Origin: Planctomycetaceae bacterium
Lineage (GTDB): Bacteria; Planctomycetota; Planctomycetia; Pirellulales; Pirellulaceae
Direction: 5' to 3'
Length of the DNA stretch: 54,424 nt
NCBI GenBank assembly: GCA_002723275.1
Contig: PBNZ01000045.1
Coordinates: forward strand, 1-54,424
Positions 44,699 to 51,822 of the stretch are shown here, in pieces. A model generated the notes under the pieces. It was given only the letters and a program-made list of their open reading frames with translations, was not told the DNA's origin and searched no databases. Both the position numbers and the translations under genes were made by a program. Each line of letters opens with the position of its first letter. Position 1 is the stretch's first letter.

Positions 44699-45994
44699 TC
44701 AGGCAGCTTCAATCTCGCTCATCGAACCGGTCGACGTGCCAAATTGGCTCGTCTCAATCCCCATTCGATTCAACATGCTGACATAGATATTCGACAGGGG
44801 CTCATTCCTCTTTCGATCGAAGGCGACGTGACACCCGTGTCGGAATCCGCCGCCAGCCAGCAAGATGGGCAGGTTTGAATTATCGTGCCGATTCGCGTCA
44901 CTCAGATTACTTCCATAGAGTACCGACGTATGGTCGAGCAAATTACCGCCAGCGTCATCGCATGACTTGAGTCCTTTCAATAAGTCGCCAAACACACGCA
45001 TCTGCGCCCGCTCCAACCGCACGAGCTGCTCGCGCGACTCCTTAAATTTTGATTGATGAGTGAGGGCGTGCGGTGGAAGCTTGACGTTAGGCACATCAAC
45101 CGTCGGGCTGAGCACTTGCGTGATATAGATGGTTACGACGCGCGTCGAATCGGTTTGCAAAGCCAGTTTGGCGAGGTCGTACATGGCACGACTGTGGCCA
45201 ATAATATGGCCGGGCTTATCAAAATCCTGGGGACATTCCAGATCAACCTGGGGCTTCGCCTTTTGCTCCCATTGTTCCTTGGCAATCAGACGCTGTTCCG
45301 TTTCTCGCACGGCGGTGCAGAATTGCTCCATGCGAACTTGATCGCGCCGACCGACGTAACCACGCAACGTCTTCAAACGATCGGCGTAATCATCCATCAA
45401 ACTTTGCCCTTCTTGAAAGCGGCGAACTTGTCGCTCGACATCGCGTTTCGAACCCTGCACAAAGAGAGATTGGAAAACCTTTGAGGGTCGGTCTTCGGCC
45501 GGCATGCGCACGCCGTCCGAAGAGAACGACAACGATCCATCACCCCGGGCGGCACCGACGCGAAGATTCAAGGAAGGGAAGCGTGTGACAGCGCCCATTC
45601 GATCCGCGGCATACTGATCAAGCGAGATCGTATTCTTAAAACCTGCCCGTGTTGGATGGGGCGCGGCGGTCAAAAACGAAACATCCGCTTCATGGCCACC
45701 GTCCACCTCAGGGTGAGAGATCCCTGAGAAGACCGTGAAATCCTGCTTCAAATCTTTCAGAAGATTCAAATAGGGCGACAATTTGTAGTTCGCACCTTCG
45801 TCTACTGGAAAGAATTTCTCCGGGATCATCCCCAGGTCGGTACAGATCATCATCATCCGCTGCGGCGGAGCCTGCGTGCTGGCCAATACCGGCTGCGTGA
45901 ATTCGAGTCGAGGCAGCAATAGCGAGGCTCCGCTGGCGGCCAACATAGCTCGACGCGACACCGAGCGATCGGTGATTGCATAAAAACACTTCAC
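44699..45994 (-). CDS. DUF1552 exported protein
   Basis: 431 aa from a GTG start with GGGGAG eight bases upstream. The leader RSVSRRAMLAASGASLLLP is Tat-like. Family blocks include FTVFSGISHPEVDGGHEADVSFLTAAPH, ISLDQYAADRMG, YVGRRDQVRMEQFCTAVRETEQRL, and LPILLAGGGFRHGCHVAFD. These fit DUF1552 (PF07586), a family found beside DUF1592-type cytochrome proteins. It follows the DUF1592 gene by 20 bp, so the two are co-transcribed, paralleling the DUF1553/DUF1501 pair at 8.4-12.7 kb. Activity is unknown; metal-dependent hydrolase-like chemistry has been suggested for related families. Confidence 0.9.
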   Translation of the reverse strand: MKCFYAITDRSVSRRAMLAASGASLLLPRLEFTQPVLASTQAPPQRMMMICTDLGMIPEKFFPVDEGANYKLSPYLNLLKDLKQDFTVFSGISHPEVDGGHEADVSFLTAAPHPTRAGFKNTISLDQYAADRMGAVTRFPSLNLRVGAARGDGSLSFSSDGVRMPAEDRPSKVFQSLFVQGSKRDVERQVRRFQEGQSLMDDYADRLKTLRGYVGRRDQVRMEQFCTAVRETEQRLIAKEQWEQKAKPQVDLECPQDFDKPGHIIGHSRAMYDLAKLALQTDSTRVVTIYITQVLSPTVDVPNVKLPPHALTHQSKFKESREQLVRLERAQMRVFGDLLKGLKSCDDAGGNLLDHTSVLYGSNLSDANRHDNSNLPILLAGGGFRHGCHVAFDRKRNEPLSNIYVSMLNRMGIETSQFGTSTGSMSEIEAA

Positions 45995-46014
45995 GACTTG
46001 TACTCCCCAAATTT

Positions 46015-49000
46015 TTACTTTGTGCGAAAGATGGAACTCGCCACCACTTCATGAATCATCGACTTAATCCTGAATCCGTTAGGCTCTAACCGATCCAGTG
46101 CCTCCTCCACGAACTGACGGTCTGCAAATGACGGGGGAGCGCCTGTCGCGTAAACGATAAACTGCTCCAACAAGTTTTTAGCCATTTGGCGATCCATCTT
46201 GACGAGCTGGGATCGAAATTCATCTATATCTTTGAAGGCTTCACCATTCGGCATTACGCCCGTCGCATCGACCGCTGGCCCCACACAAAACTGTGCCGGT
46301 CGACCATTGAACATCAGCGGGACACCTTTTTGCCCGGCTGAAATGGCCGCGCGATAATGCGTGCGATGCTGCCCCATCACATCAAAACATTCTAGAGCGA
46401 ATCCCAACGGATCCATCTTGTCATGACACCGTGCGCATTCAGTTTGTTCTCGATGGACGGAGAGTTGCTCTCGGACGGTCATCGTCATTTGAAGATCTGA
46501 TTCGACGGCCGGCACCGAATCAGGAGGCGGGGGAGGGGGGTCGCCTAAAAATTTTGTGAGCACATAGGCACCACGCATCACGGGAGAGGTGGTCGTCCCG
46601 TTGGCTGTGAGCTTCAGGAGACTCGCCTGCGTTAAAAGACCTCCTCGAACACTATCTTCGGGTAGCGCAACCTTGCGAATGGCCGAACCGCTGACTCCCT
46701 CCAGACCGTACACCTGAGCGAGGGATTGATTCACCATGGCAAAATCGGAGTCGACGAGAAAACGAATGCCCAGATCTTCTCGCAACAGTTCTATGAAATA
46801 GGCGTGTGTTTCCTCGACCATCGATTCCCGCAAAAGCGGATTGTATTCTGGGTAGAGGTTTTCATCCGGCTCGGTGAAGTCCATTCTTTTCAGATCAAGC
46901 CAGTGGTAAAGAAAATGCTCGACAAACCGTTCGGCACGTGGGTCGCGTAACAGACGTTCGACCTGCTCTCCCAAAACACTCGCCTCGGTTAGCTCCCCCT
47001 GTTTCGCGAGCCGCAGTAACTCCGGATCAGGCGGCGAACACCAGAGAAAATAAGCCAGACGGTTGGCGAGATCATGATTATCCAGATCATGATTGAACGG
47101 CCCCAGTAGCAAAAACGAAGGCGAACAGAGGATCGCCCGATAGGCAGACAACATAGCCTGAACAAAATCCTCACCTTGGGAGATTTTGACTTCGGCGATT
47201 TGGTTTGCAAGCGCGAGATCGGATGGCATGGGTTGTCGACCGAGTACTTGCCGAGCGAATCGTTCGAGCAGCAGCTCCACGTCATCAACATCGCCTCCGA
47301 AAACGGTGTAGGACCGGCCGTCCACGTGAGTATCCGATGGCATGGTGGTGTACTTGGGTCGCAACGGAAGGCTAGCGAATAACCGACGATGGCTCTCCGG
47401 CAACTCTTCTTCCAACGGCCCTTCCAACTCAAACCATTGCATGCAAACACCGCGGGTATCGATGTGATGCCAAACGAACGGTTCCTTCGGTGGAAACACA
47501 AAGCGTTTATTGGGGGTCGACGTGGGGAGCACAAAGACTTCATCCGCAGCATCCAACCAGACTGTTACCTCCCGGACGTTGGGTTGATTGGGAGGTAGAT
47601 CACAACGCCCCAACAGGCGAGACCCGTTGGCGTAAAACGCGACGGTTTCGACCTGATCGGAGGGCACCACATTACCTGCCTTGGTCTTCATCCCAAAACC
47701 ACTTACGCGAAGCTTATACAAGCCGGATGATTTGACTGTGAACGGAGAGATCCGAAAGAACTGATTCCCCGCGGAATTCACGAGGACAGCCACCCCATCA
47801 AAGTGCGGCGCCGAATCTTTGACATAACCGAAGTCACCCAACGGATGATTACCCCGGTCAACTTCGATCGTTCGGTCTACCTCGGTTCCTACCATGGGAA
47901 CGGCATACCCTAGTCGAAGGAGCGAATGAAAGGCGAGCAAGTTGGGTCGCAGCGATTCGGTATCCACTCCGGACACATCAAACCGAATGGTCTCAACTGG
48001 GAGTGGCGTTCGAGCTGCTGCCATCGCCTGCATCAGACCATGATCGGCGGCATCCATGAGTCGAGCCACTTGAACGTGCGAAAACTCAAGAGCCTCCGCC
48101 GACTTATCAAAACCATGAACGACACCATCGGGCGGCAAGATATCCCGTACTCGCAAATCGGGAAGTGCCAAATGATCCCGCAAGGCATTTTCATACTCGA
48201 AACGATTGAGTCGCCGCACTTCGGCGCGACCATTGGCAGCGCGAAAATCCAGATCCGCCATCAATAACGCTGTCGACAACGCCGCTAGAAAATCCTGCCG
48301 CTCGTCTTCCGCCGGTGCAACCTCGCCCGCAGGTGGCATTTGGCCGTCACGAACTTGATCGTGGATTCGCACCCAATGCCCAAAAGCCTTGCGGTCATCC
48401 AAATCGGAGGCCAATGACCGGAGGTCAAGATGCCCCGATGCATCGGGGCCCTCATGACAATTCCGACAATAGCTCTGAGTAAAGCGAGTGACAGGCTCTC
48501 GCAGAATCGAATCTGGATCCGTTGCGAGTGAAACCGATGCCTGCTCAAAGATAACTCTCACCTGCTGCAAACCGGATTCACGTGACCAGTCAATCAACAA
48601 CGTTTTTCGGTCTGGACTAATCGACCAGCCCATGGCGGCAGGAGCTCCAGCCATTCCGGTTGCTGCGATCTCGTCTTGGCCAAAACATTCGTCCATCGCA
48701 TGCCAAGAGGCTTGATCGGACAACACGGCGAAGATTGGTTGTTCAAATCGAATTGTCCCTCGACCCTTAAAGCTGTGCTCTGCCTGGCCATCGAACGCAA
48801 CTCGATAACAGTGAACCTGCTTGCCAGGGACAAGAGATGCATCGCTTGTTAAACCCGTCGATAAATTTGCCAATTCTTCAGACACGACAACCCCGTTATT
48901 TGTCTCGGGGTAGACGAGAATAAAATCATCCGTCAACGTCGTTAACTCATGGGGGTTTGAGCTTAGCAGTCGAACGGCACCGGTCGTTGCAGCAACACCG

Positions 49001-49716
49001 GCCAACGCTTGCTCTCGAAAGCTTTCGGGTTCGATATGATCGACGGGGAGGATCTTATTAGCCGTAAGACGATAAGTGCCGATCGACAAACTCGTCACCC
49101 GCTGAACATCGCGAGCGTCTATCGCTTGAACGTCGCCACGAAACACTTCGACAGCTGTCGAAGTGCCATCCGCATCAATCCTGACACGGGCATTCTTCAG
49201 GCTGAGTTTGCAGTCGGCTAATTGGATCTCGAAAGCTATCTGCCGAGAGGGAGCTTCAACCCACAGACGTCCACTTCGAAGATCAGCGCGGTCTTCATTG
49301 ATGAGCTCAAGTTCTGTCTGACCATCGAGTGTCAGGTCGACACCACTCTCCAGCCGTTTCGACAGCAGGCCATCTTGGAGTGCCATCACGCCGGGTAGGA
49401 CATTTTCACCAACTCGTGGATGGCCAACCGACTTACCCATCCAACGGACGTTTTTCAGTTCTGTCACGATTCCGACAGGGCGGACTCGATTCACTCGCCC
49501 AAAGTCGACCTTCTTGCCCAACCGCATGCCCGACACTAGCAACAGAAGCACAGCAAGGAATGCAAAAACGAGCGAAACGAGGAGAAGATTGGTCCGCAGT
49601 GTTCGATGGAACGGTAACTTCTCTTGGTTTCCTGCGGCAGCTGGGGCTAACGAGTCGTCGAACTCGATTCTTCCCCGCAGGAAACGACTCCAAAGCTCGC
49701 GATAGAACTTACTCAT
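46015..49716 (-). CDS. FecR-like membrane region fused to cytochrome c / DUF1587-1595-1592-1588-1585 protein
   Basis: 1233 aa from ATG 49716; a GTG two codons earlier is also in frame. Residues 1-42 look cytoplasmic, 43-63 is a membrane helix, and about 90-225 resembles the FecR-type extracytoplasmic domain (ELELINEDRADLRSGRLWVEAPSRQIAFEIQLADCKLSL, GTSTAVEVFRGDVQAID). Residues 240-395 form another beta-rich region of unclear family. A heme site C417-R-N-C-H421 opens the cytochrome part. Then EVRRLNRFEYENALRDHLALP (DUF1587), FSGVRR-type LAYFLWCSPPDPELL (DUF1595/1592), GGLLTQASLLKLTANGTTTSPVMRGAYVL (DUF1588), and the C-terminal MDRQMAKNLLEQFIVYATGAPPSF (DUF1585). No sigma-factor gene is adjacent. 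The FecR part is probably a sensor or scaffold; the fusion is unusual. Confidence 0.85.
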   Translation of the reverse strand: MSKFYRELWSRFLRGRIEFDDSLAPAAAGNQEKLPFHRTLRTNLLLVSLVFAFLAVLLLLVSGMRLGKKVDFGRVNRVRPVGIVTELKNVRWMGKSVGHPRVGENVLPGVMALQDGLLSKRLESGVDLTLDGQTELELINEDRADLRSGRLWVEAPSRQIAFEIQLADCKLSLKNARVRIDADGTSTAVEVFRGDVQAIDARDVQRVTSLSIGTYRLTANKILPVDHIEPESFREQALAGVAATTGAVRLLSSNPHELTTLTDDFILVYPETNNGVVVSEELANLSTGLTSDASLVPGKQVHCYRVAFDGQAEHSFKGRGTIRFEQPIFAVLSDQASWHAMDECFGQDEIAATGMAGAPAAMGWSISPDRKTLLIDWSRESGLQQVRVIFEQASVSLATDPDSILREPVTRFTQSYCRNCHEGPDASGHLDLRSLASDLDDRKAFGHWVRIHDQVRDGQMPPAGEVAPAEDERQDFLAALSTALLMADLDFRAANGRAEVRRLNRFEYENALRDHLALPDLRVRDILPPDGVVHGFDKSAEALEFSHVQVARLMDAADHGLMQAMAAARTPLPVETIRFDVSGVDTESLRPNLLAFHSLLRLGYAVPMVGTEVDRTIEVDRGNHPLGDFGYVKDSAPHFDGVAVLVNSAGNQFFRISPFTVKSSGLYKLRVSGFGMKTKAGNVVPSDQVETVAFYANGSRLLGRCDLPPNQPNVREVTVWLDAADEVFVLPTSTPNKRFVFPPKEPFVWHHIDTRGVCMQWFELEGPLEEELPESHRRLFASLPLRPKYTTMPSDTHVDGRSYTVFGGDVDDVELLLERFARQVLGRQPMPSDLALANQIAEVKISQGEDFVQAMLSAYRAILCSPSFLLLGPFNHDLDNHDLANRLAYFLWCSPPDPELLRLAKQGELTEASVLGEQVERLLRDPRAERFVEHFLYHWLDLKRMDFTEPDENLYPEYNPLLRESMVEETHAYFIELLREDLGIRFLVDSDFAMVNQSLAQVYGLEGVSGSAIRKVALPEDSVRGGLLTQASLLKLTANGTTTSPVMRGAYVLTKFLGDPPPPPPDSVPAVESDLQMTMTVREQLSVHREQTECARCHDKMDPLGFALECFDVMGQHRTHYRAAISAGQKGVPLMFNGRPAQFCVGPAVDATGVMPNGEAFKDIDEFRSQLVKMDRQMAKNLLEQFIVYATGAPPSFADRQFVEEALDRLEPNGFRIKSMIHEVVASSIFRTK

Positions 49717-50025
49717 AGGCACATCCAGGGGTGGTCAGTATCGATTTTTATCGACTGATCCCTAAGAGGAGTGCAAAAAAGCGACGGACGCCGGTAAGGT
49801 CGAAGCGAAGTTACCACGGTGACAAACAGCCAGCCCCCAGGCAGAACGATAGCGATTCCAGCACTGCTTTCAGCAGGCAGTGTATCAAGAGCGATTCGCC
49901 CCTGAAGTGGCCCCCGAGGGATGAGGATGCGTCTCCCCAATCAAGCAGACCGCGTAAGAAATCCAGGTTCAAGATTCGATACAGCGGCAGGCAGGCTACG
50001 AACCGAAAAGGGCAGTGGGCTTAAG
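49717..50025. other. Intergenic region between two leftward genes
   Basis: This stretch of 309 bp has no supported gene. A small dyad TCGAT-TTTT-ATCGA (49741-49754) lies about 25 bp upstream of the FecR-cytochrome start and could be an operator or chance. Promoter boxes are not clear. Confidence 0.4.
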
Positions 50026-51024
50026 CTACTGCTGCAAATATTGCTCGAGCTTCTGTTTCCCATTGGCCAGGTAGCCTGGCATGAGCTCCGGCCGTCCGCC
50101 GATTTCAAACACCATCACTCCCTGATAATTCTGCTCGCGCAGCTGACGGATCATACGTGGATAGTCGACAAAGCCATGGATCAAAGGCTTGTGCTCTTTC
50201 CAGGTCTCGGGCTCGATGTCATGGATGTGCAAGTGAATCAGCTTGTCGCCCAACCGCTCAATCAACTCCAGATTGATATCGTTGTAGGCCCGAATCCCCT
50301 CAGGCATTGCTCGGCTTTCAGGGGCAACTCGGCGAGTCAGCTCCTCGAATTGCCCCTGATGACCCACGTCCACCGCCGCGCCAACACTGTCATGGTCGAC
50401 CTCATGCACCAACCTCACGAAATCCTTGACGGAAAGAGGATATCCGGTCTCCAAAGCAAGCCGAAAACCTCGCTCCTTGGCGATGTCTCCCCAATGCCGA
50501 ATGCGACGGATCATGATGGGCCAGGTCTCTTTCAAGCTCATCGACGGCCCCGCCTTCGGATGCATCACTCCAATCTTCGCACCCAAGAATCCCGTTGCCT
50601 CAAGTGCAACTTCCATCGCCTGGACACCATTTCGAGCCCGCTCGCCGCTGGGCGCGAAGTATTCTAAACCCGTGTAGGGCAGGTGAGTGGTGACGAGCTC
50701 GAAACCCTGGAGTTCCTCTTTAATGCGACTCTTTAACTCATCATCAAGCTCTTCGTAACGAAATCCAGGAAACTGACCCGGCGTCGGCTCAGGCACGCCC
50801 ACAAGATTCTGGATCTCAATCGTCTGGAATCCCAACTGCCGCAACAGGCCAATTGCCTCGAATAGGCCATAACCGTTGATGGCCGTATTGGCGCCCAAAA
50901 AATGCGGTACGAATCGATCCTCCGCTCGGAGCGGAATCGACCAGCCCAAGAGTGCGGCCAGCGCGAGGAATTCACGACGCTGGATATTGAGGTTCAGGGG
51001 ACTGCAAATGCAACTCGAGTTCAT
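50026..51024 (-). CDS. Exported sugar phosphate isomerase/epimerase-like TIM-barrel protein
   Basis: 332 aa, with AGGA before the ATG. The leader NIQRREFLALAALLGWSIP is Tat-like. The rest matches the xylose-isomerase-like TIM barrel (PF01261): LLRQLGFQTIEIQN, LVTTHLPYTGLEYF, IGVMHPKAGP, FRLALETGYP (metal Glu), AAVDVGHQGQFEEL (Asp/His), LIHLHIHDIEPETWKEH (His), and GVMVFEIGG (Glu). These suggest an intact metal site. The cargo route and the carbohydrate-linked neighbours suggest a sugar or polyol substrate, which is not identifiable by eye. The gene stands alone on the minus strand. Confidence 0.88.
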   Translation of the reverse strand: MNSSCICSPLNLNIQRREFLALAALLGWSIPLRAEDRFVPHFLGANTAINGYGLFEAIGLLRQLGFQTIEIQNLVGVPEPTPGQFPGFRYEELDDELKSRIKEELQGFELVTTHLPYTGLEYFAPSGERARNGVQAMEVALEATGFLGAKIGVMHPKAGPSMSLKETWPIMIRRIRHWGDIAKERGFRLALETGYPLSVKDFVRLVHEVDHDSVGAAVDVGHQGQFEELTRRVAPESRAMPEGIRAYNDINLELIERLGDKLIHLHIHDIEPETWKEHKPLIHGFVDYPRMIRQLREQNYQGVMVFEIGGRPELMPGYLANGKQKLEQYLQQ

Positions 51025-51822
51025 CGGAATCCTCTCGTTAGAGCTTGAATTGAGTCGCCCGATTCTAATCTGCCAAACAGACGGCGTGTTATTGACTCCG
51101 AGAAGTTTCGATTTCCTGTGAATCGTTCAATCGTCGGCCCTACAGGCTGATGTCTCTCAAAGCCAAGAAAACAAGACTATTCCGAGCGGTACTGCGAAGT
51201 GCAAATGAGCACCGCCTCTCTGGTAGTCCCACGTAACGACCGTTCTCCGAAGACCTGAGCACGCCTCGAATCGCAGGGCTGCCGTCCGCGCATCACTCGC
51301 GATGAATTGCATGACGAGTCATGACTGTAAATTTTTTTGTGCACACCAAAACGCAGTTTCCCTACAACGCAATCAAGTATCCGAATGATGCCCCCACAAC
51401 AGGGGAGCCTCTAGAAATAGAGATTATTTAACATTGTTTTTTTAGTAGTAGAAATCGCAGAACCGTATTAGCATCGGGATAGCTTGCTTAAACCTTTAAC
51501 CATCGCGATCCCCAACACAACTCGCGGATTTGGCAATTCAGCCCCACCGAGTACTCCTCAATTTTGACTCCTTGCTTTATGGATTTCACCATCCCGTTAG
51601 TTCTCTTCGCAGGTAACGCGGGACGGACTTAAACCTCAAACCGATTTGCAGTTACACCCATCCCCGAACAGCTGCAGCAGAACTTTTCCATAACCAAAGT
51701 GTCGCCTATCCCCTCTCTGAAACATCAGCGTGAAGTTCATGTATCGACGCCGTTTCCGACCGACGTTTTGATTAACTTGCCGTGTAAGTGACAAACCTAG
51801 ATTGGCTTCCAGGGAAGACTAA
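51025..51822. other. Long AT-rich intergenic region upstream of the giant secreted protein
   Basis: Nearly 800 bp without a gene I can support; minus-strand frames are short. It contains a perfect dyad CATGAC-GA-GTCATG (51310-51323) followed about ten bases later by TTTTTTT (51332-51338), and a second T-run near 51430. It probably holds the promoter and a long leader of the giant gene, but no convincing -35/-10 pair stands out. No tRNA or structured RNA was recognised. Confidence 0.45.

Noticed and set aside
51310-51338. CATGAC-GA-GTCATG dyad then T7, as a terminator
   Set aside because: The T-run starts about ten bases after the stem and the loop has only two bases, so it is a poor intrinsic terminator; it may be a protein site.
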